This document shows positions 20,891 to 29,970 of a stretch of DNA of 39,713 nucleotides, piece after piece. The stretch spans positions 1-39,713 of the forward strand of contig NZ_LIVZ01000025.1 in assembly GCF_001905845.1 (NCBI RefSeq), read 5' to 3'. The stretch is from Streptomyces sp. TSRI0107. Its GTDB lineage: Bacteria > Actinomycetota > Actinomycetes > Streptomycetales > Streptomycetaceae. The notes below the pieces were generated by a model. The model worked only from the letters and a program-made list of their open reading frames with translations, made no database searches and had not been told where the DNA came from. Each line of letters starts with the position of its first letter. The stretch's first letter is position 1. A program made the translations under genes and the position numbers.

Positions 20891-21829
20891 ATGAAGACAG
20901 ACACCCGCTCCATCTCCCGCCTACGGCACGATCCGCTCGTGCGTGGCCTCGGTTGGGTCAGCGCGCTCCTGGGCGTGCCCCAGGTCGCCGCCCCGGGGGG
21001 CTTCGCCCGGGCCTTGGGCGTGGACGACACCTCCCGGCACCGCTCCGCCACGACCGCCGTCGGTGTGCGCGAGCTGGCGGCGGCGACCGGGCTGCTGGGG
21101 CGGCCGCATCCGGCCTGGCTCTGGGGCCGCGTCGGTGGCGACCTCATGGACCTGACGATGCTGGCCCAGGCCCTGAAGAACCACAACGGCCGCGGCTACG
21201 GCCGCACCGTTGCCGCGACCGCCGCGGTCACCGCCATCACCGCCACGGACGTCTACGCGGCCGTGACCCGCACCCGTAGGAGCGCCCCCATGGAACTGAC
21301 CGCGGCCACCACCGTCACCCAGCCCCCGGACGAGGTCTACGGCCTCTGGAGCGACCTGGAGCGACTGCCGGACTTCATGGCGCACCTGGACGAGGTGCGC
21401 GTCACCGGCCCGCGCACCAGTCACTGGCGGGCCGGCGCGCCGTTCGGCAAGGAGGCCGAATGGGACGCCGTGACCACCCAGGACGTCCCCGGACAGCTGA
21501 TCGCCTGGCGGTCGGCGGACGGTGCCGACATCGACAACTCCGGCGAGGTCCGCTTCACGCCCGCCCCCGGCGGACGGGGCACGGAGATCCGGGTGACCCT
21601 GCGCTACGACCTGCCCGGCGGGGCACTGGGCAAGGCCGCGGCTCGCTACTTCGGCGAGGAACCGCACCAGCAGCTGGACGACGACCTGCGCCGCTTCAAG
21701 CAGATAGCGGAGACCGGTGAGGTCGTCCGCTCCGAGGGCGCCCCCGGCGGCAAGCGGTCCCGCGGCGAGTTCCCGCAGCACCCGGCCCGACCGCTGACCG
21801 ATGACGAACTGAAGGAGGCCCTGGCATGA
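20891..21829 (+). CDS. Membrane-anchored SRPBCC (cyclase/dehydrase-like) protein
   Basis: 312 residues; ATG at 20891 with GGGAG five bases before. The first 135 residues hold hydrophobic helices (LGWVSALLGVPQVAAPGGFARAL and ATAAVTAITATDVYAAV). Residues about 137-290 are an SRPBCC/START-like ligand-binding domain of the polyketide cyclase family (MELTAATTVTQPPDEVYGLWSDLERLPDFM, then WRSADGADIDNSGEVRFTP). Proteins of this type bind hydrophobic ligands; catalysis is not implied. The stop overlaps the next ATG as ATGA, so it is translationally coupled to the dehydrogenase. Its ligand may be that enzyme's substrate; that is inference. Confidence 0.85.
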   Translation: MKTDTRSISRLRHDPLVRGLGWVSALLGVPQVAAPGGFARALGVDDTSRHRSATTAVGVRELAAATGLLGRPHPAWLWGRVGGDLMDLTMLAQALKNHNGRGYGRTVAATAAVTAITATDVYAAVTRTRRSAPMELTAATTVTQPPDEVYGLWSDLERLPDFMAHLDEVRVTGPRTSHWRAGAPFGKEAEWDAVTTQDVPGQLIAWRSADGADIDNSGEVRFTPAPGGRGTEIRVTLRYDLPGGALGKAAARYFGEEPHQQLDDDLRRFKQIAETGEVVRSEGAPGGKRSRGEFPQHPARPLTDDELKEALA

Positions 21830-23001
21830 AGGCGAACTGCTGGACGGGACGCAACTCGGTCGAGGTGCAGGACGTCCCCGAGCCATCGATCCTGAACAGC
21901 CGCGACGCCATCGTGAAGATCACCTCGACGGGGATCTGCGGCTCCGACCTCCACCTGGTCGACGGTTACGTCCCCACCATGGAGAAAGGCGACATTCTGG
22001 GCCACGAGTTCATGGGAGAGGTCGTCGAGGTCGGCCCCGGTGTCAGCGGTGACAAGCTGCGCGTCGGTGACCGGGTCGTCGTGCCCTTCCCCATCGCCTT
22101 TGGTGCCTGCGCGTCCTGCCGCGCGGAGCTGTACTCGTGCTGCGAGAACACCAACCCCAACGCCGGCATCTCGGAGAAGTTCTTCGGTCACCCCACCGCC
22201 GGCATCTACGGCTACTCCCACCTCACCGGCGGCTTCGCCGGCGGCCAGGCAGAGTACGCCCGCGTGGTGCTCGCCGACGCCAACGTCCTCAAAATCGAGT
22301 CGGAGCTCACCGACGAGCAGGTGCTGTTCCTGTCCGACATCCTGCCGACCGGGTACATGGGCGCCGAGATGTGCGACATTCAGGAAGGTGACGTCGTCGC
22401 CGTCTGGGGCGCCGGTCCGGTCGGCCAGTTCGCAATGGACAGCGCCCGGGTCCTGGGCGCGGAGAAGGTCATCGCGATCGACAAGGAGCCCTACCGGCTC
22501 GACATGGCTGCCGCCCAGGGCTACACCACCATCAACTTCGAGGACACCGACGTACGGTCGGCACTGCTCGAACTCACCGGCGGCCGGGGCCCCGACAAGT
22601 GCATCGACGCGGTCGGCATGGAGGCCACACACGGTGCCTCCCACGTCCACCTCTACGACCGCGCCAAGCAGGCGGTCCGCTCCGAGACCGACCGGCCGCA
22701 CGCTCTGCGCCAGGCCATCCTGTCCTGCCGGAGCGGCGGCGTGGTGTCGGTCATCGGCGTCTACGGCGGGCTGATCGACAAGTTCCCGGCGGGTGCGTGG
22801 ATGAACAGGTCCCTGACCCTGCGGACCGGGCAGTGCCACGTACAGAGGTACATGAAGCCGCTGCTGGGTCTGATCGAACAGGGCAAGATCGACTCCACCA
22901 GGGTCATCACCCACCGGCTGCCCTTGACCGAGGCGCCGACCGGCTACGACCTGTTCAAGAACAAGAAGGACCGCTGCGAGAAGGTCGTCCTCACACCGTG
23001 A
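21826..23001 (+). CDS. Formaldehyde dehydrogenase-like zinc dehydrogenase, second copy
   Basis: 391 residues, coupled to the preceding SRPBCC gene by a 4-base overlap. The catalytic zinc site is complete (GICGSDLHLVDG, ILGHEFMG). The structural-zinc loop reads FGACASCRAELYSCC. The first cysteine of the usual four is replaced by Phe, leaving three at the expected places plus one adjacent Cys. The Rossmann motif is WGAGPVGQFA, and the subgroup insertion after DAVGMEATHG is present. It is only distantly similar to the dehydrogenase at 19320, so the two are different subfamilies and not a recent duplication. The predicted role is NAD-dependent aldehyde or alcohol oxidation. Confidence 0.88.
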   Translation: MKANCWTGRNSVEVQDVPEPSILNSRDAIVKITSTGICGSDLHLVDGYVPTMEKGDILGHEFMGEVVEVGPGVSGDKLRVGDRVVVPFPIAFGACASCRAELYSCCENTNPNAGISEKFFGHPTAGIYGYSHLTGGFAGGQAEYARVVLADANVLKIESELTDEQVLFLSDILPTGYMGAEMCDIQEGDVVAVWGAGPVGQFAMDSARVLGAEKVIAIDKEPYRLDMAAAQGYTTINFEDTDVRSALLELTGGRGPDKCIDAVGMEATHGASHVHLYDRAKQAVRSETDRPHALRQAILSCRSGGVVSVIGVYGGLIDKFPAGAWMNRSLTLRTGQCHVQRYMKPLLGLIEQGKIDSTRVITHRLPLTEAPTGYDLFKNKKDRCEKVVLTP

Positions 23002-23393
23002 CGAACGCGCCGCCAACTGCGGCATGCCTCGCACCGCCACCAGACGTGCACCACCGCGAACACCCGCTCCGGCGCCACCCCGGCCCGCACCGCACGGCCG
23101 CGCCACCGGCCACCCCGTCGGTGTTGCCGGACGCCGACACGCTCCCAAAACGCGGAGGGACGTCCCCCTCAGCCGGTGGGCGACGCCGATCAGACTAAGC
23201 GTATGGACAGCGACAGCAGTGCCGCGTGGGAGAGCGCTGCCGCCGGGACTGGAGGCCGGTGGTGCGGCGCAGGACGGAACTGCAGAGGCGGACCTCGCGA
23301 GTGGCCGTGAGCCGCACGCCCCTGGAATGTGACGTCGGGGCTCGTCGCGAGGAGCCGCGGGTGCGGGCGGCCGTGGCTGCGGGAGGTGACTGG
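23002..23393. other. Convergent gap without a supported gene
   Basis: About 390 bases between the convergent dehydrogenase and PsiE genes. A 35-codon frame at 23203 (MDSDSSAAWESAAAG) lacks a ribosome binding site. No strong hairpin was found by eye. Nothing else could be recognised. Confidence 0.35.
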
Positions 23394-23930
23394 TCAGGAC
23401 GCGCGCAGCGGGGTGGGTGAGGGCTCCGGCGGTGGGGAGCGCTGCGGCTCCTGGAGCGGGAAGTAGTCTCCCGGCCGCGTGGAGCGCCGCCACACGTACA
23501 CCGCTGTCGCCATCACGAGGATCAGCCCCGCCAGGACCAGCAGTTCGATCCCCTCGACGTTCCACCGGAAGGACTTCTCCGCCTCGGCCGTCACGATGAG
23601 CACCTTGCGGATGCCGGCAATCAGGCCGACGACGAGGAAAGGCTCCGCGTCGAGGGTCTGGTTCCTGATGGTGAGGCGGACGGTGTGGAGCAGCTCGGCC
23701 ACGATGAACAGCACCAGGCTGTTGTCCAGGGCGGAGAGAACGACCGTCTCCTCGTGATACGGCCCCTGGATCGACCTGATGACGTCCTGGACGACCCCGA
23801 CGGTCAGGAGCCCCGCGAGCAGTACGAGGAGCGCCGCGACGACCAGGTGGATGCCGTCTTCGATGAGCTGCAGGAGGCCCTGCAACCGGCTGCCCTCGAT
23901 CTTCGGGGTATTGGGTCGCACAGTCAGCAT
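23394..23930 (-). CDS. PsiE-family membrane protein
   Basis: 178 residues from the ATG at 23930 (MLTVRPNTPKIEG); the frame is open upstream, but the extension is Arg-rich and unlike protein. Four hydrophobic segments are visible: LVVAALLVLLAGLLTVGVV, SALDNSLVLFIVAELLHTVRL, EPFLVVGLIAGIRKVLIV and GIELLVLAGLILVMATAVYVW. The central RNQTLDAEPFLVVGLIAGIRK segment is the signature of phosphate-starvation-inducible PsiE and related proteins. It sits in the inner membrane. The biochemical role is not established in the family. It probably forms a single-gene unit. Confidence 0.85.
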   Translation of the reverse strand: MLTVRPNTPKIEGSRLQGLLQLIEDGIHLVVAALLVLLAGLLTVGVVQDVIRSIQGPYHEETVVLSALDNSLVLFIVAELLHTVRLTIRNQTLDAEPFLVVGLIAGIRKVLIVTAEAEKSFRWNVEGIELLVLAGLILVMATAVYVWRRSTRPGDYFPLQEPQRSPPPEPSPTPLRAS

Positions 23931-24575
23931 GCTAAGGGTGCCCCGGCCTGCAGGCGCGGCGTGCTGGGTGAACGGGTGGACGAGAGGACTCCTCCCTGTG
24001 GTGGCAGCCCGGCGCGCGGATCCCTCCCTGCACCAGGTACGAGATGGCCTGGCTCGCCTCCGCCTACCGGAGGATATGCGCCGCCGCATCGCCAGGGGCA
24101 TCCGCTGCCAGGCGGACACCGTGCCGGCGCCCCTGGTGGCGGACGAGCAGGTCGACGTGGTCCGACGTGGCTGAAGTCGTCGGCACCCGTCAGGAGAACG
24201 GCGACTGGGACATCGGCGTCTTCCTCACCGACCTGCCGAGCCGGGCGGAGCGCAACGCGGTCCGCACCGAGGCCGACCCTGAGCACAGGGCCGCACCGAT
24301 GTCACCGCACGGCCTCGGCTCCCGGCGCCTGCGGCGCCGGAGCGGTGCGGCAGGCGACGGTCGGCGTGGTCAGGCAACTGGCCGCGCGGGACGAAGAGCC
24401 GCTGGATTCCACCGTTGTCGGCCGTCCGGCCCGGGGGAGTAGTCGGAGCGCGAACGCTACGCGGTGCCAGGGAATGCCCGGCCACGTCGCCAGCCAGTTC
24501 CCGCCGTGGCGCCTTCTATCCAGGCGGCGCTTTCCACCCCTGCCTCATGATGAAAGAAATCCCAGTTCAGACGGG
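23931..24575. other. Degenerate stretch between PsiE and the Clp ATPase
   Basis: Plus-strand pieces look protein-like but change frame repeatedly: LPEDMRRRIARGIRCQADTVPAPLVADEQVDVV near 24062, ENGDWDIGVFLTDLPSRAERNAV near 24193, and VGVVRQLAARDEEPLDSTVVG near 24362. They may be one small gene destroyed by frameshifts. I do not recognise the family, and no intact start or ribosome binding site is seen. Confidence 0.35.
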
Positions 24576-27089
24576 CTACTCCGGCGAACTTGCCGTGTCC
24601 GGCTCCGGCTGGTCCGCGCCGCCCGAGGCGGCCGCCGGACCGAGGGTCAGTGCCAGCTCGCCGTCCTTGACATCGACGATGACGGTGTCGCCCGGGTTGA
24701 CCGAGCCGCCGAGCAGCATGTTCGAAAGCCGGTTGTCGAGCTCCGTCTGGATGGTGCGGCGCAGCGGCCGGGCTCCGAACTCGGGTTGGTAGCCACGGTT
24801 GGCCAGCCACTCCTTGGCGGTCTCGGTGACCTCGAGATCGATCTGCTGGGCGTGGAGCCTGCGCCGGCTGCGTTCCAGCAACAGGTCGACGATGCGCACC
24901 AGGTCCGCCCGGGTCAGGGCGTGGAAGACGATGATCTCGTCGATGCGGTTGAGGAACTCGGGACGGAAGTGCGCCTGCAGTTCGGCCATCAGGTCATCCC
25001 TGATGTCCTCGACCGCCCCCTGGTGGTCCAGGATGCGCTTGGAGGCGATGTTGCTGGTCATGATCACCACGGTGTGCCGGAAGTCGATCGTGCGTCCCTG
25101 AGCGTCGGTGAGCCGCCCGTCGTCCAGGACCTGCAGCAACAGGTTGAAGACGTCCGGGTGGGCCTTCTCGACCTCGTCGAACAGCACGACGCTGTACGGC
25201 TTGCGGCGCACCGCCTCGGTGAGCTGCCCGGCCTCCTCGTAACCGACGTATCCGGGTGGGGAGCCGACGAGCCGGGAGACGGTGTGCTTCTCCTGGAACT
25301 CGCTCATGTCGAAGCGGACCATCCGGTCGGAGTCTCCGAAGAGCAGTTCCGCAAGTGCTTTGGCCAGTTCCGTCTTGCCGACACCCGTGGGTCCGAGGAA
25401 GAGAAAGCTGCCGGTGGGCCGGTCGGGGTCCCCCATGCCCGCCCGGCCGCGGCGCACGGCCTGGGACACAGCGGCGACCGCCTCGTCCTGGCCGACCACC
25501 CGCTCGTGCAGGGACTCTTCGAGCTTCGTGAGCCGCTCGCGCTCGGTCTCGGTGAGCTGGGAGACAGGAATGCCGGTACGTGCGGAGAGCACATCGGCGA
25601 TGTCCTCGGCCGTCACACTCCCGGCCTCTTCCCGCTCTCCGCCGGCGACGGCGAGCTCCTGCTCCACCTGCCGGATCTGCTCCTTGAGCTGTGCGGCGCG
25701 TGCGTAGTCCTCGGTGCTGACGGCCTCGTCCTTCTCCCTGCGCAGCTTGGTGAGGCGGTCCTCGAGGCTCGCGGTCCCGACCGGGGCACCGAGGCTGCGC
25801 AGTCCCACCCGCGCTCCGGCCTGGTCCATGAGGTCGATCGCCTTGTCGGGCAGGAACCGGTCGGTGATGTAGCGGTCGGACAGGGCGGCTGCGGCTTCCA
25901 GGGCTTCGTCGGTGTAACGGACCTGGTGGTGGGCCTCGTAGGAGTCGCGAAGTCCGCTCAGGATCTGGACGGTCTCCTCGACGGTGGGTTCGCGCACCAT
26001 GACCGGCTGGAAGCGCCGTTCGAGCGCGGCGTCCTTCTCGATGTACCGGCGGTACTCGTCGATGGTGGTGGCGCCTACGACACTGAGGTCGCCCCGGGCG
26101 AGCGCGGGCTTGAGTATGTTGCCGGCGTCCATGGCACCCTCGCCGCCTCCGCCCGCGCCGACGACCGTGTGCAGTTCGTCGATGAACACGATGATGCCGC
26201 TCTCGGCCTCCGTCACCTCGTCGATCACCTTCTTCAGCCGCTCCTCGAACTCCCCGCGGTACTTGGATCCGGCGACCAGACCGGCCATGTCGAGGCTCAC
26301 GACGCGGCGGTTGCGCAGGGCCTTCGGGACCTCCCCAGCGACGATCCGCTGCGCCAGTCCTTCGACGATCGCGGTCTTGCCGACACCGGGCTCACCGATG
26401 AGCACCGGATTGTTCTTGGTACGCCGGGAAAGGACCTCCACGGTCTGCTCGATCTCCTCCGCCCGGCCGACCACCGGGTCGAGACGCCCGCTGCGGGCCT
26501 CCTCGGTGAGGTCCCGTCCGTACTCGTCCAAGGTCGGGGTGTCGCTGTGCTCGCCCGACGCCGCCTTCCGGCCGCCTTCGCCGCCACTCAGCAATCCGGA
26601 GGAGACTCCCTCGGGTCCCAGCGTGCGTACGAGACCGGAACGGGGATCCTCCAGCAGCGCGGCGAGGATGTGCTCCGGACCGATGTAGGAGGAACCCGTC
26701 GCCTGGGAGCGCGCGTGGGCGGCGAGCAGGGCGCGCTTCGCCGCGGGAGTGAGACCGGGCTCCCCGGTGCCCGCGCCGGACGGAAGGCTCTCCTGCAGGT
26801 CCGCAGCGAGCCGGTCCGGATCCGCGCCTGCCTGCTCCAGCAGCTGCCGGGAGGCCGACACCTGTGTGGCGGCCCACAGCAGGTGCACGGTGTCGAGATC
26901 GGACCCGTCCTCGGCGGCACGGCTGCCGGCCGCCGTCAGCAACTCGTGCGAGGAATCACTGAGCAGCCGACCGATAGGTACGCGCTGAACGGCGGGCGGT
27001 GAAGCTGCCGGACTCATGCCGAAGAAGCGGTTGAAGAGATCGGAGAACGGGTCGCCGGACCCGAAGGGCGAGGTTGTCACAACAGTCAT
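24576..27089 (-). CDS. Clp/Hsp100 AAA+ unfoldase (ClpB/ClpC-like)
   Basis: 837 residues from the ATG at 27089 (MTVVTTSPFGSG). A Met/Phe-rich leader precedes a Clp_N repeat domain (about 45-180, with YIGPEHILAALL). The first AAA+ domain has GEPGVGKT, FIDELH and the pore loop GSKYRGEFEE. A short ClpC-type linker contains a UVR-like segment (TEDYARAAQLKEQI). The second AAA+ domain has GPTGVGKT, LFDEVEKA and pore Tyr in GYVGYEE. The long ClpB middle coiled coil is absent. So is the (I/L)GF-type ClpP-docking loop normally between the TSN and RPEFLNRID motifs, where only IASKRILDHQGAVED is found. It may therefore act alone as a disaggregase. It is an extra paralogue of the housekeeping genes in such genomes. 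No HspR or CtsR operator was seen upstream. Confidence 0.92.
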   Translation of the reverse strand: MTVVTTSPFGSGDPFSDLFNRFFGMSPAASPPAVQRVPIGRLLSDSSHELLTAAGSRAAEDGSDLDTVHLLWAATQVSASRQLLEQAGADPDRLAADLQESLPSGAGTGEPGLTPAAKRALLAAHARSQATGSSYIGPEHILAALLEDPRSGLVRTLGPEGVSSGLLSGGEGGRKAASGEHSDTPTLDEYGRDLTEEARSGRLDPVVGRAEEIEQTVEVLSRRTKNNPVLIGEPGVGKTAIVEGLAQRIVAGEVPKALRNRRVVSLDMAGLVAGSKYRGEFEERLKKVIDEVTEAESGIIVFIDELHTVVGAGGGGEGAMDAGNILKPALARGDLSVVGATTIDEYRRYIEKDAALERRFQPVMVREPTVEETVQILSGLRDSYEAHHQVRYTDEALEAAAALSDRYITDRFLPDKAIDLMDQAGARVGLRSLGAPVGTASLEDRLTKLRREKDEAVSTEDYARAAQLKEQIRQVEQELAVAGGEREEAGSVTAEDIADVLSARTGIPVSQLTETERERLTKLEESLHERVVGQDEAVAAVSQAVRRGRAGMGDPDRPTGSFLFLGPTGVGKTELAKALAELLFGDSDRMVRFDMSEFQEKHTVSRLVGSPPGYVGYEEAGQLTEAVRRKPYSVVLFDEVEKAHPDVFNLLLQVLDDGRLTDAQGRTIDFRHTVVIMTSNIASKRILDHQGAVEDIRDDLMAELQAHFRPEFLNRIDEIIVFHALTRADLVRIVDLLLERSRRRLHAQQIDLEVTETAKEWLANRGYQPEFGARPLRRTIQTELDNRLSNMLLGGSVNPGDTVIVDVKDGELALTLGPAAASGGADQPEPDTASSPE

Positions 27090-27526
27090 CCCGTCCGGCG
27101 GGCGGCACAAAGGCTGCGTGCAGCCTGCCGTAGTCGGATTGCCGGTACACGGCCATTCTTCGCCGGATCGTCCCGGCGTGCGAACGCAGCAAGTGAGTGA
27201 CGGGCGTCCTGGGCAGAGCCGCAGATGCCACAGGCGATCGGGCACGAGGAGGCGTGGCAGGCGGTGACGCGTGTCCCTGCCTCGCCCTCCAGGTGAACCT
27301 GCGAACCGGAGAAGACGAGAGCCGACGGGCACCGAGCCGATCTCGCTCACCGGCCATGACACCGACCCACCGTCGATCCACCATGACGTGATCCACCGCC
27401 GCTGCCAGCCCTCGGACAACGCCAGCCGGCCTCGTACCGCCTCGTGACCCGGATGCTCGACCGTGAAGTCCGGCCGTCAGGTGCTATCGATGTCCGTGAG
27501 GATGTGGTCCGTGATGTCTTCGATGC
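27090..27526. other. Gap upstream of the Clp ATPase
   Basis: About 440 bases with no convincing gene. It should contain the Clp promoter. No HAIR (CTTGAGT with its inverse) or CIRCE element is visible. A plus-strand stretch reading DREVRPSGAIDVREDVVRDVF near 27440-27520 looks protein-like but has no start and no family I recognise. Confidence 0.35.
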
Positions 27527-27848
27527 CTGGGACAAGCGGACGGAAGCGTCGAGCATGCGGAGGTGCGGATCGGCGACTCGGTGGTGATGATGTTCGACGC
27601 GCGGCCGGAGTGGCCGTCGCCCCCCCGGCTTCCTCCGCTTCTACGTCGAGGACGCCGACGCCGTGCACCGGCAGGCCGTTGCGGCCGGCGGCACCTCGGT
27701 CACTGAGGTCATCCACCTGTTCTTCGGGGATCGGGTCGGGCGGGTGCGCGACCCGCTGGGCAGCCTGTACTGGATCCAGACCCGCGTGGAAGACCTGAGC
27801 CCGCAAAGCGCCGACTTCTTCTCTGACCGAGCCTCTGACCTCGGCTGA
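27527..27848 (+). pseudogene. VOC-family (glyoxalase/PhnB-like) protein, truncated and frameshifted
   Basis: The sequence HAEVRIGDSVVMMFDARPEWPSPP is followed after one frame shift by GFLRFYVEDADAVHRQAVAAGG, VTEVIHLFFGDRVGRVRDPLG and WIQTRVEDLS. This is the C-terminal two thirds of a PhnB/VOC small metal-binding protein. The first beta-alpha-beta module is missing. The shift falls at a run of seven C at 27620-27626; six C would restore the frame. It is either a genuine relic or a homopolymer error on a gene already lacking its 5' end. Confidence 0.7.
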
Positions 27849-27885
27849 GTAGCCACCGTCCTGCCTGCCGCCCCGGGGTGAGAAG

Positions 27886-28110
27886 AGGGTGCCCAAGATC
27901 GTGTGTGACGAACGAAAACCTGGGCACCCTGCTGTCTGCACTGGGTAAAGATCGATGACCGGCTGGAGACCCATCGCTGGATGGGCAGGCCACCGCGGCT
28001 GAGCGACTCCGAGCTGGTCACCCTCGCGGTCGCGCAGGCACTGCTCGGCTTCCACTCCGAGACAAGCTGGCTGCGTTACGCGAACGTGCACCTGGTGTCG
28101 CTTTGTCCCG
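27886..28110 (+). pseudogene. N-terminal relic of an IS982-like transposase
   Basis: After a terminal repeat GGGTGCCCAAGATC (27886-27899), a GTG frame reads VTNENLGTLLSAL. After a small deletion it continues KIDDRLETHRWMGRPPRLSDSELVTLAVAQALLGFHSE and SWLRYANVHL. This is the start of IS982-family transposases, which normally run to about 280-300 residues. It breaks off near 28105. The DDE core is absent, so it cannot transpose. Confidence 0.7.
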
Positions 28111-28162
28111 GGAGGCGGGGGCCGGGTCGGACGGACACGGCCCCCACTGACCCGATGAAGGG

Positions 28163-29050
28163 TCAGCCCGCCCAGACCTCGGCGTCGTCGGCCGGGACAG
28201 TGGTGGCCAGGCCCAGTTCCTTGCGGGCGGCGACCGACTTGTTCGGGTCGATCCCGGTGAACGCCGGGTCGTAGGCGATGTAGAACGCGTCGGCGTCGGC
28301 GGCGTTGGCAGCGTTCTTCCAGTTGCCGACCGCCTTCGTCAGCGTCGAGCGGAGCTTGCCGACCTCGGTGCCCTCCATGCCGGCCAGGCCCTTGACGTGT
28401 GCGTCGAGGGCGGCCGCGACGGCCTTGGCCTGCGCCTTGTAACCGGCCAGGTCGTCCTCGACGGCGTCCTTCTCGGGCTGGTTCGCCCACAGGGCCTCGT
28501 AGACCGCGTTCGAACCCTTGAGGTAAGTGATCTGCTCGGGCTTGAAGGACTTCGCGGTGTTCAGCGAGCCGCTGAACTTGCCCTTCTCCGCCGTGTAGGT
28601 GCAGCTCACCGCGCGGTCACCCGTCGCCCAGCTCTCCTTGGTCGGCGTGTAGTAGAAGAGGGCGGCGCCCTTGGGGAGCGCCCAGGTGTCCGGTGCGTAC
28701 TTCTGCGCCTCGACCGGGCAGCGGGTGTCCGCGATCGTCGTGATCTCATTGTCGCCGGGATACTCCTGGCCCTTGTCGATCGCGAACTCGCCGACGACCT
28801 GGCCTTCGTGTGCCTCGGTGCAGGGTACGACCTCGACGGCGAACGCCGTCCCCTCGGCCTTGCCGTTCGGGTTGTAGCAGTCACCGATGTCCAGCGAGAA
28901 CACCGACTGCTGGCGCGCCGCCTTCTTCGCGGTGTCCTTGGCGTTGTCGACGGCGTCGGAGACCTCCGAGCATCCCACCGCGCCGATCGCGAGCAGGGCG
29001 GCAACGGCGGACATGCCGCGAAGGTAACGGTGCGGAACACGGACTGTCAT
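28163..29050 (-). CDS. Septum-formation-family lipoprotein
   Basis: 295 residues from the ATG at 29050 (MTVRVPHRYLRG). A basic n-region, hydrophobic core and lipobox (AIGAVGC, lipidated Cys at about residue 27) mark a membrane-anchored lipoprotein. The mature part contains the Septum_form domain, with DIGDCYNP, VEVVPCTEAHEGQVVGEFA, a DTRCP segment and VSCTYTAE. The four cysteines CYN, CTE, RCP and SCT are spaced as in that family, probably forming two disulfides. A helical C-terminal tail follows. The family was named from a mycobacterial septum-formation protein; its exact role is unproven. GAGG lies 11 bases upstream. The gene is flanked by transposase debris on its 3' side. Confidence 0.85.
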   Translation of the reverse strand: MTVRVPHRYLRGMSAVAALLAIGAVGCSEVSDAVDNAKDTAKKAARQQSVFSLDIGDCYNPNGKAEGTAFAVEVVPCTEAHEGQVVGEFAIDKGQEYPGDNEITTIADTRCPVEAQKYAPDTWALPKGAALFYYTPTKESWATGDRAVSCTYTAEKGKFSGSLNTAKSFKPEQITYLKGSNAVYEALWANQPEKDAVEDDLAGYKAQAKAVAAALDAHVKGLAGMEGTEVGKLRSTLTKAVGNWKNAANAADADAFYIAYDPAFTGIDPNKSVAARKELGLATTVPADDAEVWAG

Positions 29051-29594
29051 GACGTGTACATCCTCTTGCGTGATCTCTATGAGCTCATGTGGCTCGTACG
29101 GGGTCTCTGACTCGCGACGGGCCGCGAGGGTTGTATCCGGGCTGCTCACGGCTGGGAGCCCGGTCACCTCGGGATGCACGTGGAGCCAGGGGTGTGCAGT
29201 CGACCGCCCACCCCGTGACCGGTGCGGCTCGCCACGGGAACCGAGGTCGTCCAGATCGAGGATCCACCTCTTCGTCGACCACTCCGGCCTGCCTGGTGAC
29301 GAACCGGGGTGTGGTATATGAGCTGCTCCTCGACGCTTTGGGACGGTGCGCCGGGGCCGGGGCGGTGTTGGGGGAGGGGTGTCGATGAACTGCTGCCATC
29401 CCTGCCAGGTCGTCGGCGTCAGGGCTTAACCCGGGCTGAGCTCCGGCGCCGGTTCGGGCTTCACCACTGATCCGCCTTGCGCTGCGCGTCGTCAAGACCG
29501 AAGCTGCCGGCGGTCGCCGCCGCGGTCCAGTCCTTGTCGTCTACGCCGCCGGTTTCCTCCAGGCCGTACAACTGCCGGGACCGGCCGGGGGGCC

Positions 29595-29947
29595 TTGATC
29601 TGGCCGACGTGATCGCGCTGTTGCGGAGCAGGTCGTGGAGGCTCGGGCCAGGATCACCGAGCCGGAACGGGACGGCGGGGTGCGGTTCGGGCTGGAGGAG
29701 CTCAAGATGGAACTCGGCACGGAGCTGACCCGGACACGGGGCAGCGGACGGCGGGCTGCGGTGCGCCGTCGCCGTACTCGGCGGGCGGCGGGAGCGGGCT
29801 GAGAAGGGGACGCACACCGTCACCGTGCGGCTCACACCGCGGTCGTCCGATGGCAGGCCGCTGTATGTGGGAGGCCGGGAGCAGCCGCTGATGGAGTCCG
29901 ACCGGCGGGTGCCGATCCGCCTGTACGACGAGGCGGGCGTCGCCTGA
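29595..29947 (+). pseudogene. Trypco2-domain protein, frameshifted twice
   Basis: Pieces in order are GLDLADVIALLR, then after a shift EQVVEARARITEPERDGGVRFGLEELKMELGTELTRT, then after another shift LGGRRERAEKGTHTVTVRLTPRSSDGRPLYVGG to a stop at 29947. This matches the trypsin-co-occurring domain 2 pattern (LADVI-x-LR ... RF-x-LE-x-L-x-ME), common in Streptomyces beside trypsin-like proteases and toxin-like conflict genes. At about 29632 a GA-type dinucleotide or base has been lost. No protease gene is in the window. The gene is not expected to make a full protein. Confidence 0.55.
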
Positions 29948-29970
29948 CTGGTGGCTGACCTGTGCGCGTG

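Noticed and set aside
23685..27002. A 1105-codon plus-strand open frame opposite the Clp ATPase
   Set aside because: Antisense shadow of the AAA+ gene. Walker motifs and domain order are all on the minus strand.
27090..27200. Heat-shock operator (HAIR or CIRCE) upstream of the Clp gene
   Set aside because: No CTTGAGT/ACTCAAG pair or CIRCE palindrome is present.
29461..29580. Minus-strand C-terminal-like fragment ending GLDDAQRKADQW
   Set aside because: It looks coding but has no start, no ribosome binding site and no family; it could not be tied to a gene.
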